In this document: positions 27,828 to 37,171 of the stretch, in pieces
How the letters are laid out: every line of letters starts with the position of its first letter
Position numbering within the stretch: position 1 is the first letter of the stretch
Origin: Acidobacteriota bacterium
GTDB taxonomy: Bacteria > Acidobacteriota > Holophagae > Holophagales > Holophagaceae
Reading direction: 5' to 3'
NCBI GenBank assembly: GCA_014189895.1
Contig: BJFQ01000001.1
Location: forward strand, 1 to 64,000
DNA length: 64,000 nucleotides
Notes under the pieces: model-generated
What the model was told of the DNA's origin: nothing
The model's input: the letters and a program-made list of their open reading frames with translations, nothing else
Databases searched by the model: none
Program-made: the position numbers and the translations under genes

Positions 27828-28111
27828 TCAGAAGTTCTGTATCTATACGAAAGAGATCACTTTCTCTTCGTCCCAATTCCACTAATGCTTACAGATGATT
27901 ACAGCAGGCAAGATCTAGCCTGCTTGGCACACGAAATCATGAGGCAGGACTGAGTTGACGCTAGTTTGCGAATAATTCAGGATGAGAAGGTATGGCCTTG
28001 CGGATATTGTAGGTAAGTTCTAATTTTTCGTTTAGGGGATATATATTCATTACATTGACCATATTAGAACATGTATCAAGCGAACTGCTTAAAACACTCA
28101 GCGATGGGATT
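27828..28111. other. Intergenic gap between convergent genes, with one hairpin
   Basis: 284 bases between the flavin oxidase and the end of nuoF. The only structure found is AGCAGGC (27903-27909) and GCCTGCT (27918-27924) around an 8-nt loop, without a U-tract. No credible coding frame was seen: the frames that run through here lack family character and a ribosome site. nuoG, which often follows nuoF, is not here. Confidence 0.6.
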
Positions 28112-29476
28112 TTAGTGGGAATAAGTGACGAGTTGACAAGCTGGCTTGGGGCATTTTTTATGTTCAATATGATGAACAAATTCGTGTCTAAACTTACCCA
28201 AAATCGAATCCATAGGACCACACGCGGCATCCCCTAGGGCACAAAGCGTTTTTCCTGCAATACGGGGAGTCATACTCTTAAGGACGTCTAAATCTTCGAG
28301 TCGGCCTTCACCATTTTCGATACGCGTAAGGATCATTTCCATCCAATTACACCCTTCTCGGCAAGGAGTGCATTGGCCGCAGCTTTCATGGGCATAAAAT
28401 CTGATCAAACGAAGACATACCTGGACCATACAGGTGTCTTCATCGATGACAATAATTCCTCCGGAACCTGCCATTGATCCACGATCACGGACGGTATCAA
28501 AATCGAGAGGGCAATCAAAGTCACTTTCCGTAAAGACCGCCGAGCTTGCACCTCCAGGAATAATCGCCTTTATTTTTTTTCCGTTAGGGGTGCCGCCAGC
28601 AAGATCCTGTACAAGAGTCATGAGCGGAACGCCAAGGGGTAACTCGTAGAGGCCAGGGCGCTGAACATGTCCACTAACGCAGAAAATGCGGGTCCCTGTA
28701 TTTTTGGGGGTTCCAATTTTTGCATATTCAGATCCTCCCATACGTAGAATCGGAGCGGCAGCGGCTAGAGTTTCGACATTGTTAATAGTTGTAGGTTGCC
28801 CAAAAGCACCTTTGGATGCAGGAAAGGGGGGTTTGATTCTCGGTTCGCCGCGTCGGCCTTCTAGCGAGTTTAAAAGCGCTGTTTCCTCGCCGCAGATATA
28901 GGAGCCTGCTCCGCGATAAACCAACAAATCAAAATCAAAACCAGAGCCCAAAATGTTTTTCCCTAACAGATTCTCTTTTTTAGCTTCTTCAATCGCCGCT
29001 TCTAGTTTTTCGATCAGCCAAAGAAATTCTCCACGAACATAAATAAACCCCATCTGACACTGCATGGCAAATCCTGCAATGATCATCCCCTCAATTAATT
29101 GATGGGGGTTATATTCCATAATTGATCGATCTTTAAAGGTTCCGGGCTCACCTTCATCTGCATTACAAACTAAATACCGAGTAAATTTTTTCTCGGTCGT
29201 GTCTTTAGGCATGAAAGACCATTTGAGCCCTGCAGGAAAACCGGCGCCTCCGCGACCTCTAATGCCAGATGCCTTCATCTCGTCAATTACTTGCGAAGGT
29301 TCCATGCTTAAGGCGCGCTTCAAGCCGATATAGCCTTCGTGTTCTTTTTGATAAGTTACCAGTCTCCAGTTATCTAGATTTCCAGCCCCCCTCAGCATGA
29401 GATTAGGGAACGCTGGTGTTCCAAACCCTTCAAATGAATACTTTTGTGGATCTTTTTTTTGCCGGAAGGTAGTCAT
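28112..29476 (-). CDS. nuoF: NADH-quinone oxidoreductase subunit F
   Basis: NADH-oxidising subunit of Complex I. 454 residues from ATG 29476, which overlaps the nuoE stop as TGATG; ATGs at 29512 and 29488 would overlap nuoE more. The FMN/NADH region RGRGGAGFPAGLKWSFMP and CNADEGEPGTFKDR, the YICGEETALLNSLEGRRGEPR loop, and the N3 cluster ESCGQCTPCREG with a distal Cys in GDAAC are intact. It is the last gene of the nuoA-F unit in this window; nuoG-N are not present. Confidence 0.97.
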   Translation of the reverse strand: MTTFRQKKDPQKYSFEGFGTPAFPNLMLRGAGNLDNWRLVTYQKEHEGYIGLKRALSMEPSQVIDEMKASGIRGRGGAGFPAGLKWSFMPKDTTEKKFTRYLVCNADEGEPGTFKDRSIMEYNPHQLIEGMIIAGFAMQCQMGFIYVRGEFLWLIEKLEAAIEEAKKENLLGKNILGSGFDFDLLVYRGAGSYICGEETALLNSLEGRRGEPRIKPPFPASKGAFGQPTTINNVETLAAAAPILRMGGSEYAKIGTPKNTGTRIFCVSGHVQRPGLYELPLGVPLMTLVQDLAGGTPNGKKIKAIIPGGASSAVFTESDFDCPLDFDTVRDRGSMAGSGGIIVIDEDTCMVQVCLRLIRFYAHESCGQCTPCREGCNWMEMILTRIENGEGRLEDLDVLKSMTPRIAGKTLCALGDAACGPMDSILGKFRHEFVHHIEHKKCPKPACQLVTYSH

Positions 29477-30051
29477 CACTTTGCCCATCCTCGATATTGG
29501 CCTGATCGACACGCATTAAGAATTCGATCGAGTTCGGCTTCGTTAACAAATTCGTCATAGATATCGTGATTAATCTGAAGACAAGGTCCTGATCCACAGG
29601 AAGCTAAGCATTCGACTTCTTCGACACTCCACAAACCGTCAGGGCTTATCTCTCTTGGATTGGAGACACCAGTTTTCTTTTTCACGAGATCTAAAAGTGC
29701 GACCGCTCCATTGAGCGCGCAGGAAATGTTAGTACAAACCTGAATATGGAAGGCTCCCACCGGATGCTTTTGATACATTGAATAAAAACTTGCGACCCCA
29801 TAAACATGACTCTCTGGAATGCCTAGGGCGCTGGCTACGGCCTTCATCGCTTCAAGGCTTACAAATCCAAATTCCCTTTGGGCAATATGTAGTGCTGGTA
29901 ATGTCGCGGCTAATCTATCAGGAAATTTATCAATGAGTTGATGAATTTCTTCAATTGCTTCTGGGCTTAGGCGCAACACCTGGCTCACCGGCAATCTTTC
30001 TCCGGGCGCTAGGGGTAAGGCAGAGTTAGGCGAACTTGGAGAGGAATTCAT
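29476..30051 (-). CDS. nuoE: NADH-quinone oxidoreductase subunit E
   Basis: Thioredoxin-fold subunit carrying the N1a 2Fe-2S cluster. 191 residues: GIPESHVYGVASFYSMY, then the cluster cysteines CTNISC and CLASCGSGPC. The N-terminus has about 25 extra residues rich in Ser/Pro before the helical bundle. A 108-base gap separates it from nuoD, larger than the other gaps in the cluster, and may hold an internal promoter. AAGGA lies close before the ATG. Confidence 0.96.
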   Translation of the reverse strand: MNSSPSSPNSALPLAPGERLPVSQVLRLSPEAIEEIHQLIDKFPDRLAATLPALHIAQREFGFVSLEAMKAVASALGIPESHVYGVASFYSMYQKHPVGAFHIQVCTNISCALNGAVALLDLVKKKTGVSNPREISPDGLWSVEEVECLASCGSGPCLQINHDIYDEFVNEAELDRILNACRSGQYRGWAK

Positions 30052-30083
30052 AGTCCTTTATAGTCTAACGGCTTAGCACCTCA

Positions 30084-30110
30084 GAGTTAAGTCGCTAACT
30101 ATCATGTCAA
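30084..30110 (-). promoter_or_regulatory. Possible internal promoter before nuoE
   Basis: On the minus strand a perfect -35 TTGACA (30105-30110) is followed after 15 nt by TAACTC. The spacer is short for a sigma-70 promoter, so this is tentative. Confidence 0.3.
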
Positions 30111-30159
30111 AGTTATTTATTAGAAGAGGCTTTTGTGCCTTAATCACACGGTATGGTGA

Positions 30160-31359
30160 TCAACGATCAAGTTCGCCGGCAATGATATTCATAGAGCCGA
30201 GCTCTGCTACAGCATCGGCGATGAGGCGGCCTCGTACCTTCGTTGCAAAACTAGAAAAAATAGGAAGACAGGGCGGCCGAACTCTAATGCGATAGGGGTT
30301 TTTACCTCCATCCGAAACAATATAAAAACCTAATTCTCCATTCGCCGCTTCAGTCGATGAATATACCTCCCCTACGGGCATTTCCATTCCATGCATTATC
30401 AACTTGAAATGGTGAATGAGGCTTTCCATACGCGTGTAAACTTTTTCCTTAGGCGGCAGAGCAATCTTATAATCATCAATAATAATGGGTCCCGACTCCA
30501 GGGACCGGATTACTTGGCGAATAATTCGAAGAGATTGTCGCATCTCTTCAACTCGGACTAAGTATCGGTCGAAGACATCACCAGATGTGCCGACAGGGAT
30601 ATCGAATTCATATTGGTCATACCCCATATAAGGCTGTTTGACTCTTAAGTCTTGCGCAAGCCCACATGCACGAAGACAAGGCCCAGAATATCCCCAATTA
30701 ATGGCCTCTTCGACCGAAAGCGCGCCTACCCCTTTCGTACGATCATGCCAAATGGGATTTTTGGTCAGAAGTTTTTCGAGTTCATCAATGGCTTTAGGGG
30801 CATCTTTCAGGAACTGTTCGCAAAGCGGAATAAATTCGGGAGGCAAGTCGCGAAAAAGTCCTCCGACACGAGTAAAACTGGTATGGAGGCGCTGGCCTGA
30901 CGCCATCTCAAAAAGATCGTAGACTGTTTCTCGTTGTCGGAAAAGATAGAGGAAAGCAGTGAACGCTCCGATGTCTACCGCATTAATGCCCAAGCAAATA
31001 ATATGATCGGCGATACGGGCAAGTTCGCTGACCAGGACTCTGATTTGTTCAGCGCGTCTTGGAATGGAGATGCCAAGCATCTTTTCGACAGCCATAGTAT
31101 AGCCAACGTTATTCATCATGCTGCTGGTGTAATTGAGTCGATCCGTGAGGGGGATAAATTGTTGATAACTGAGGTTTTCACCCAATTTCTCTACACCTCG
31201 GTGGAGATACCCAATTTCTGGAGTTGCCTGAGTAATAATTTCGCCTTGAAGTTCTAAGACAATTCTCAGCGTACCGTGGGTCACGGGATGTGACGGCCCC
31301 ATGTTAACGATCATGCGATCGCCATCAAGCTGTGTCTTCGAAATAGCTATGGAGTCCAT
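30160..31359 (-). CDS. nuoD: NADH-quinone oxidoreductase subunit D
   Basis: 399-residue 49-kDa-type subunit that forms the quinone pocket with NuoB. Hallmarks are NMGPSHPVTHGTLRIVLEL, IGYLHRGVEKLGE, MMNNVGYTMAVEKM, the TRVGGLFRDLP motif and the C-terminal IIAGELDR. Separate from nuoC here, not fused as in E. coli. Spaced 12 bases after nuoC. Confidence 0.97.
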   Translation of the reverse strand: MDSIAISKTQLDGDRMIVNMGPSHPVTHGTLRIVLELQGEIITQATPEIGYLHRGVEKLGENLSYQQFIPLTDRLNYTSSMMNNVGYTMAVEKMLGISIPRRAEQIRVLVSELARIADHIICLGINAVDIGAFTAFLYLFRQRETVYDLFEMASGQRLHTSFTRVGGLFRDLPPEFIPLCEQFLKDAPKAIDELEKLLTKNPIWHDRTKGVGALSVEEAINWGYSGPCLRACGLAQDLRVKQPYMGYDQYEFDIPVGTSGDVFDRYLVRVEEMRQSLRIIRQVIRSLESGPIIIDDYKIALPPKEKVYTRMESLIHHFKLIMHGMEMPVGEVYSSTEAANGELGFYIVSDGGKNPYRIRVRPPCLPIFSSFATKVRGRLIADAVAELGSMNIIAGELDR

Positions 31360-31371
31360 CGTGTTTCGATC

Positions 31372-31866
31372 CTAGTGCGTAAAAGGAGAGGTGCTATCAG
31401 ACATACAAAATGGATCGCCCCCATCGATTGGGAAATCTTTACGGAGAGGGTGCCCTGGGAAATCACTCCAGGTCAGGAGTCGGGTTAGATTAGGGTGTCC
31501 CGAAAAAGAAATACCAAACATATCGTAGACTTCTCGTTCGTACCAATCAGCGGTTTTGAATCGGATAGCCAAACTAGGTAAAGATTCGTTTTCTTGCAGG
31601 CGAACCTTGATGCGAAGGCGTTCTTGTGAATCTAGATTGAGCCAATGGTAAACGACTTCAAATCGATCCGAGCGTTCAGTTTTATCTAACCAATCAACCG
31701 CCGTAATATCCACTAAGAAATGAAATCCCTCGGCGGTCAATAAATCGACAAGGATCATCAAAGAATCAGGTGCGATGACGGCTGTCTGATCGCCTCTAAA
31801 TCGATAAGAGTCCAGTATGGAAGAGGGCTGTTTTTCAAGGAGGGAATCTAAAATGGACACGCGCAA
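31372..31866 (-). CDS. nuoC: NADH-quinone oxidoreductase subunit C
   Basis: 164-residue 30-kDa-type subunit of the peripheral arm: FLVDITAVDW, RFEVVYHWLNL, and the signature DWYEREVYDMFGISFSGHPNLTRLL with PLRKDFP. The start is uncertain. TTG 31866 follows the nuoB stop by 5 bases, and GTG 31860 is an alternative; both have only a weak AAGAG upstream. Confidence 0.95.
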   Translation of the reverse strand: MRVSILDSLLEKQPSSILDSYRFRGDQTAVIAPDSLMILVDLLTAEGFHFLVDITAVDWLDKTERSDRFEVVYHWLNLDSQERLRIKVRLQENESLPSLAIRFKTADWYEREVYDMFGISFSGHPNLTRLLTWSDFPGHPLRKDFPIDGGDPFCMSDSTSPFTH

Positions 31867-31871
31867 GTCTC

Positions 31872-32480
31872 TTAAAAAATAGTGGCAACTTTATCGTGCG
31901 CCGCTTGACGCAACATATTTTGAATGGTTTGCTGGCCGGTCAAACCTTCCTCGGTCTGGATTTTTTCTTGCCGATCGAGACTTTCATAAAACCGACGAAC
32001 ATGGTCTTTTCGCATATTCAAAGATTCTTTCTCAATTTTTTCTTGAAGCTTCATGACGCCGTAAATCATGCTCTCTGGACGCGGAGGACATCCAGGGACA
32101 TAGACATCTACAGGAATGACTCGATCGATTCCCTGGAGCGTAGCGTAGGTTCGATACATACCCCCCGAACTTGCACATACACCTACACTAATCACCCACT
32201 TGGGCTCAGCCATTTGCGCATAGATCGTACGAAGGATGGGAGCCATCTTGTTGGTCACGGTACCCAAGACCAACATCATGTCACTTTGGCGGGGACTAAA
32301 TCGCATCGCTTCGGCTCCAAAGCGACTCATATCGTATTTACTAGCCATGACACTCATAAATTCAATGGCACAACAGGCGGTACCGAAGGGCATAGGCCAT
32401 AGGCTATTTTTTCTTGCCCAATTCACCACAGAATCTAAGCGCGTGGTTACCACCGCATCATTGAGGCTTAATTCACTCAT
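31872..32480 (-). CDS. nuoB: NADH-quinone oxidoreductase subunit B
   Basis: Carries the terminal N2 4Fe-4S cluster that reduces quinone. 202 residues from ATG 32480, one base after the nuoA stop; an ATG at 32504 would overlap nuoA. Cluster ligands are seen in [19 protein letters not shown] and VPGCPPRPE. The C-terminal extension after residue 150 is charged and variable. Confidence 0.97.
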   Translation of the reverse strand: MSELSLNDAVVTTRLDSVVNWARKNSLWPMPFGTACCAIEFMSVMASKYDMSRFGAEAMRFSPRQSDMMLVLGTVTNKMAPILRTIYAQMAEPKWVISVGVCASSGGMYRTYATLQGIDRVIPVDVYVPGCPPRPESMIYGVMKLQEKIEKESLNMRKDHVRRFYESLDRQEKIQTEEGLTGQQTIQNMLRQAAHDKVATIF

Positions 32481-32481
32481 C

Positions 32482-32859
32482 TTATTTTTCCCAATCCAAG
32501 GCACCTTTCCCTAAGGCATACACATAGCCCAAGAGAAGAGTGGCGAGAAACAGCAACATGATACCGAAAGTCTCTGGGGCATTCTTGAAATTAGTGGCCC
32601 AAGGGAACAAAAAAGCAGTTTCAACATCAAACAAAATAAAAAGCATGGCTACAAGATAAAACTGAACACTATAACGATGACGTGCGCCTTGTTGCTGGGG
32701 GGGCACTCCGCATTCATAAGGTTCTAATTTTGAACTTTGGGGGTTATTTGGTTTCAATTTAGAAAGAATAACTCCCGATAGAGCTAATACAGCTGTTGCG
32801 ATGACAATAGCAGCGATTGCTAGAATCAGGAGAGGCAGAAAGGGGATGGCGGCATTCAT
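32482..32859 (-). CDS. nuoA: NADH-quinone oxidoreductase subunit A
   Basis: 125-residue membrane subunit with three helices (about residues 6-30, 65-85, 90-115). Conserved segments are [11 protein letters not shown] with the functionally important Cys loop, [26 protein letters not shown] and the terminal hydrophobic helix. First gene of the nuo cluster. Its 135-base upstream region is shared with the divergent TonB receptor gene. Confidence 0.96.
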   Translation of the reverse strand: MNAAIPFLPLLILAIAAIVIATAVLALSGVILSKLKPNNPQSSKLEPYECGVPPQQQGARHRYSVQFYLVAMLFILFDVETAFLFPWATNFKNAPETFGIMLLFLATLLLGYVYALGKGALDWEK

Positions 32860-32994
32860 AAATGATTTAGGGTCCTAGTTCCTATTAGAGTTAATTCTAT
32901 CGCCTTTGTGGTTGTAATTTCCTAAAGACTTGCTCCTGGTGAGCACTGTCCTTATTTTTTTAAACCACTAAAGTAAACTTATGCTGGAGGGTTT

Positions 32995-35466
32995 TTGGTT
33001 TACCGACAAGTATTGATCACAGGCCTGATTGTATTGATCAACCAACTGCAAGGCCAAGACTTCCTTCTAGCTGGGCGGGTTCTTCACCCAAACGCTGAAA
33101 AGCCTTCTCTCTTTTCGATCCAATTGGTAGACAATGCCAAGTCCGTCAAGTCTGTTAATTTGAATCAAGACAGTAGCTATCGTTTTCAAAGCCTATACCC
33201 AGGTAATTATGAACTTTATGTTACCAAGATCGATAAAGTCATATTCAAAAAATCTATCCAAATATACTTACCGATTACTAATTTAGATATAGATCTGAAT
33301 TCACTTCCATCAGCTAAAATTGAGATCACAGATTCTCTATACATGGCAACGGATATTTCCTTAGGAAAATTGAAGAGTCCCATAAAACAACTCCCTCAAA
33401 CGATCATAGTGATTCCCTCTTCCGTTATTGAAGAAACAGGATTGCGACGCCTAGACCAAGCACTTGTAAATGTTAGCGGTGTCGTTCCTAGCTCGTCATC
33501 GAATTATGGTTTTTTTGATCATCAATTAATTCGAGGCTTAAACGCTACTTTTACAAGAGAAGGCCTAAACGATGGACCCACATTTATGGGATATGCACGA
33601 TCATTAGCGGACGTTGAACAGATTGAAGTTTTTAAGGGACCTGGCAGCGCCCTTTTTGGCAGTGCCGGTGGTGGTGGCACCATCAACCTCACGATGAAAA
33701 AGCCAAAAAGAGACTCGGTGACGATCGGCGATTTTTCCCTGGGTGGTTTCAACTCATTTAGGGGTATTGTCGATTCAACTGGACCTATTAATGAGCGTTG
33801 GTCGTACCGGGTTATCGGCAATATCGGGAAATCGGATGGATTTAGAAAACTATCATCTTCAACCAATGAATGGACTGGTTCTTTACTTTGGTTGCCAACA
33901 GAGTTTCAATCTATTTTGTTGACGATAGAAAATCGACATTTGGAATTAACACCAGATGCAGCAGGTATTCCTTTTCACATGAGCTCATATCGAAACTCAT
34001 CAGGAAATTATCCATTTCATGATCCAACAATTATAGATGTGAATAAAAACACTTCGTACGTCTCTCCCATGGCATCGAGCGTCACTGATATCTTTAGGAT
34101 TTCGCTCAGTTATAGTCATCACCTAGGCACCCATCTTAGGTGGGAGACAAATCTAGCTTACGGAACTCGCTCACTAGATTTATATCGAAATTGGAGTATT
34201 CCTGATTTTAGGGATTCGGCTGGTGCTCCCATTCTAAGTAATCGATATCTACGAAATCAACATGATCGTTTCACCGATAAAAGCCTTCAAACATTTGTTA
34301 CTTGGCAAGGGGATCTAGGGGGATATGGACATAGAATTCAATTAGGAGCTGATGTATTTAAATCTGATATATCAACTAATCGAAGACAGGCTAAATTTGC
34401 GCCTGTCTTAGATGCTTATAATCCGATCCTTCCTGAGACCGGAGCAGATCTCACAAATGCTTGGGCATGGATATTTAATCGATCAATTTCTGCTAGACAA
34501 TCTGGTCTCTATGTCACAGATCAATGGACCATCAATGATTTTTTAAAAATACGAACTAGTTTACGCCAAGATCACTATCGCATGATAGACGAAGGGTTAT
34601 ATAACAATTTAGGTAAGAACTCTTTCACGGAGTTGCTTAATTCCAGAGGGCAGTTTTATACTCCGATATTCGGCCTTAATAATTTGAATACAGCCCTAAC
34701 CAAAGAGAATCCATTGACCACGAAAACTAATTTTAATAATGGACAGATTGGTATAGTTTTCGACCCTGCTCATAATACGAGCTTCTTTATAGGTACATCT
34801 TGGGGAAGATTGGCCAATTTAACGACTGAAGATCTACGGACAGCTACGCTACCTGAAAGTAATCGGCAACTCGAACTAGGTAATCGGTTGCAATGGTTCG
34901 AAAATAAATTAAACCTTGCTCTTTCAATATTCAGGACAATTAGATTTAATGTTGATAACTTAACTCTTGTCTCAGGAAATTTGATCGTCACGCAAACACC
35001 AGAACAGCGTATCGACGGCTTAGATTTAGATTTTAGGGCACGACCCCTTTCCGGATGGTTCATTCTTGGGGCTTGGTCTTGGATGAAGCCCATTTATACC
35101 GAGCCATCAACTTCGGAGTTGTGGCTAAAGGGACAGCAACTCGCAGGTGCTCCAAAACGAACTGGACGACTGTGGTCTAGTTACGAGATCCAAGAGGGAG
35201 ATTGGCGTGGCTGGGGGATTGGTTTAGGTTTTCGCCATAGAGATAATATCAAAATAATATTTAGAGATGGACCTCCGAATAGTATTGGTATTATCCCTGG
35301 GTATAACGTATTGGATGCAGGTATTTTTTATCGAGCACAATCATGGGATATCCAGTTAAATCTTAAGAATTTCTCTGACCAAACTTATTGGTCCTATGGC
35401 ATCATCAATGCTGCAGTACCCGGAGAAGGCCGAAACATGACTCTCGATTTCCGTTATCGCTTCTAA
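32995..35466 (+). CDS. TonB-dependent siderophore-type receptor
   Basis: 823 residues from TTG 32995, with GGAGG 5 nt upstream. Signal peptide ending LQGQD, then a small carboxypeptidase-regulatory-like beta domain (about residues 22-105). The plug follows (LPQTIIVIPSSVIEETGLRR, QLIRGLNATFTREGLNDGP, VEQIEVFKGPGSALFGSAGGGGTINL), and then a FhuA/FpvA-like barrel ending in FRYRF. It would import a ferric chelate. Bases look AT-richer than in neighbouring genes, and no transport partner is adjacent, so late acquisition is possible. The substrate is unknown. Confidence 0.9.
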   Translation: MVYRQVLITGLIVLINQLQGQDFLLAGRVLHPNAEKPSLFSIQLVDNAKSVKSVNLNQDSSYRFQSLYPGNYELYVTKIDKVIFKKSIQIYLPITNLDIDLNSLPSAKIEITDSLYMATDISLGKLKSPIKQLPQTIIVIPSSVIEETGLRRLDQALVNVSGVVPSSSSNYGFFDHQLIRGLNATFTREGLNDGPTFMGYARSLADVEQIEVFKGPGSALFGSAGGGGTINLTMKKPKRDSVTIGDFSLGGFNSFRGIVDSTGPINERWSYRVIGNIGKSDGFRKLSSSTNEWTGSLLWLPTEFQSILLTIENRHLELTPDAAGIPFHMSSYRNSSGNYPFHDPTIIDVNKNTSYVSPMASSVTDIFRISLSYSHHLGTHLRWETNLAYGTRSLDLYRNWSIPDFRDSAGAPILSNRYLRNQHDRFTDKSLQTFVTWQGDLGGYGHRIQLGADVFKSDISTNRRQAKFAPVLDAYNPILPETGADLTNAWAWIFNRSISARQSGLYVTDQWTINDFLKIRTSLRQDHYRMIDEGLYNNLGKNSFTELLNSRGQFYTPIFGLNNLNTALTKENPLTTKTNFNNGQIGIVFDPAHNTSFFIGTSWGRLANLTTEDLRTATLPESNRQLELGNRLQWFENKLNLALSIFRTIRFNVDNLTLVSGNLIVTQTPEQRIDGLDLDFRARPLSGWFILGAWSWMKPIYTEPSTSELWLKGQQLAGAPKRTGRLWSSYEIQEGDWRGWGIGLGFRHRDNIKIIFRDGPPNSIGIIPGYNVLDAGIFYRAQSWDIQLNLKNFSDQTYWSYGIINAAVPGEGRNMTLDFRYRF

Positions 35467-35484
35467 AATCAAAAAGAACACTTA

Positions 35485-35982
35485 ATGGCTTTTTCCACTT
35501 TTGAACCCTCACGATCCAAGGCAAGCCTGCTCATAGGCTTGACGGGAGTATTTTTGGTTTTTATCTCATTCATCATAGGCGTCCAATTTGGTAAAAAAAC
35601 AAGCACTCCGATGGACTCGAAGCTTGGAAACCATATTGTCAATCACGATAACCCTCTGGGTAATCAACTCAATGACGCGTACCAAGATATTCCTGGTGTC
35701 GTCAGTCCGAATATGGCTCCGGTGACTCCAGCGCCTAGTCCATCAGAGCCTTCGTATATGATCGTCATTGGTCCTCTAGGCGGTCAGAATGAAAAGAATT
35801 CCAATCTGCTGATTAAAAAAATCAATCAAGATGCTAATTTGACGGCTATTACAACAAAATATAGAGGTAATAATTTTTGGGTACGCCTCGTACCTTCTTA
35901 CAGTGAGTCCGAAGGAAATCTGCTCATCCAACAACTGAAGAAAAAGGGCTTTAGCGCAAGTCTCCAATCTGAAAAGAGATAG
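35485..35982 (+). CDS. Membrane-anchored SPOR-domain protein
   Basis: 165 residues: a cytoplasmic N-terminus, one membrane helix (about residues 16-36), a Pro/Ser-rich linker (about 50-90) and a C-terminal SPOR domain (MIVIGPLGGQNEKNSNLLIKK to LIQQLKKKGFSASLQ). SPOR domains bind denuded septal peptidoglycan, so a role at the division site is likely. It follows the receptor by 18 bases, with no strong ribosome site. Confidence 0.75.
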   Translation: MAFSTFEPSRSKASLLIGLTGVFLVFISFIIGVQFGKKTSTPMDSKLGNHIVNHDNPLGNQLNDAYQDIPGVVSPNMAPVTPAPSPSEPSYMIVIGPLGGQNEKNSNLLIKKINQDANLTAITTKYRGNNFWVRLVPSYSESEGNLLIQQLKKKGFSASLQSEKR

Positions 35983-36018
35983 AATTAAAGATAGCCCTTT
36001 TATTTTTTGGGAGTGGTG

Positions 36019-37155
36019 ATGACGCAACCGAAACTGAGGGAAAGATTCCCGGTACTCAACCGCTCAACCTATCTGGTTTCTCATTCCATGGGAGCTGCCC
36101 CTTTGGATAGTCGAGAAAAGATCTTAGAGTATTGGAACACATGGAATGATTTGGGGATCGAGGCTTGGGATCGCTGGATGCCTTTTGTAGATGAGTGTCG
36201 AAGCGTATTGGGCCAAATCATTGGGGCTCCCGGGAGATCGATAGCCTTTCATCAAAATGTCAGTACGCTCGTTCATTCCGTGTTAGGAACGTTCGACTGG
36301 ACAAGCTCTCGTAATGAGGTTTTGATCTCTGAACTCACGTTCCCAACCCTCAAATATTGTCTTGAGGCGCTCAAGGGAACGGGTATACATTTCATTCGCG
36401 TCCCTAGTCACGATGGAATTGGTCATGATCCATCAGATTTTACGTCTCTCATAACCGGCCGAACTGCATTGGTTTTGCTAGACCACGGTATTTATCGATC
36501 ATCCGCGCTGATTGATATTCCCCCTATTGTCAAAGCAGCTCACCAACATGGGGCGCGTGTTCTTGCCGACACCTACCAGACTGCGGGAATGTACCCCTTA
36601 TCCGTTAAGGATTGGGGAGTCGATTTTGCAGTGGGCGGGTCCCATAAGTGGCTATGCGGAGGACCTGGGGCTAGTTATTTATATGTACGACCTGATTTGC
36701 TTGGGACACTAAGGCCTCAATTATATGGATGGATGGCGCAACAAGAAATTTTTGAATTTACTCCTGATGTTCAGCCTGCTGATGATGCTCGAGCCTTCAT
36801 GACGGGAACTTTTGGTATCCCATCGCTCTATGCAGCCAAGGCGGGATGGGAAACTATTCTTGAAGCAGGTGTTCCATCCATTCGGCAGCATGTTCTACAT
36901 ATCAGCCACCAGATTATTCGCTTGGCCCAAGAGCGAGGTCTCAAAATTAATTCGCCCCTTAATGATGACTCCCGAGGAGGTCAGGTGTGTGTCGGGATCG
37001 ATAAGGCCCACGAGGTAGAATGTCTCCTAAGTAAGGAGAAAATTCTCTTGGATTCAAGGCCCTACTGTGGACTGAGGATATCCGGACACTTTTATACTGA
37101 AGAGCGGGAGGTTCTAGCCTGCTTTGATGCTCTTGACTCCATAATCAAGAGATAA
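36019..37155 (+). CDS. Class V PLP-dependent enzyme, kynureninase/cysteine-desulfurase-like
   Basis: 378 residues from ATG 36019, where GGAG lies 5 nt upstream (a TTG at 36007 is the alternative). Fold-type I class V landmarks are LVSHSMGAAP at the N-terminus, VLADTYQTAGMYPLSVKDWGVDFAVGG and the lysine motif GGSHKWLCGGPGASYLYVRP, closest in style to kynureninase. No kynurenine pathway gene is near, and the kynureninase SYKYLNGG motif is altered, so the reaction is uncertain. The downstream neighbour kdsA begins 16 bases later. Confidence 0.8.
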   Translation: MTQPKLRERFPVLNRSTYLVSHSMGAAPLDSREKILEYWNTWNDLGIEAWDRWMPFVDECRSVLGQIIGAPGRSIAFHQNVSTLVHSVLGTFDWTSSRNEVLISELTFPTLKYCLEALKGTGIHFIRVPSHDGIGHDPSDFTSLITGRTALVLLDHGIYRSSALIDIPPIVKAAHQHGARVLADTYQTAGMYPLSVKDWGVDFAVGGSHKWLCGGPGASYLYVRPDLLGTLRPQLYGWMAQQEIFEFTPDVQPADDARAFMTGTFGIPSLYAAKAGWETILEAGVPSIRQHVLHISHQIIRLAQERGLKINSPLNDDSRGGQVCVGIDKAHEVECLLSKEKILLDSRPYCGLRISGHFYTEEREVLACFDALDSIIKR

Positions 37156-37171
37156 TTGGATAGGTATCACG

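Noticed and set aside
27961-28230. Minus-strand frame overlapping the end of nuoF, a possible small gene or frameshifted nuoF tail
   Set aside because: The nuoF product already ends after the N3 cluster region at a normal place; the other frame has no family character and no ribosome site.
32981-33016. Mini-ORF starting at an ATG right after TAAACT upstream of the siderophore receptor
   Set aside because: It codes for only 11 residues and its start region contains the Shine-Dalgarno of the receptor's TTG start; more likely the TAAACT is the receptor promoter -10 with a very short leader.
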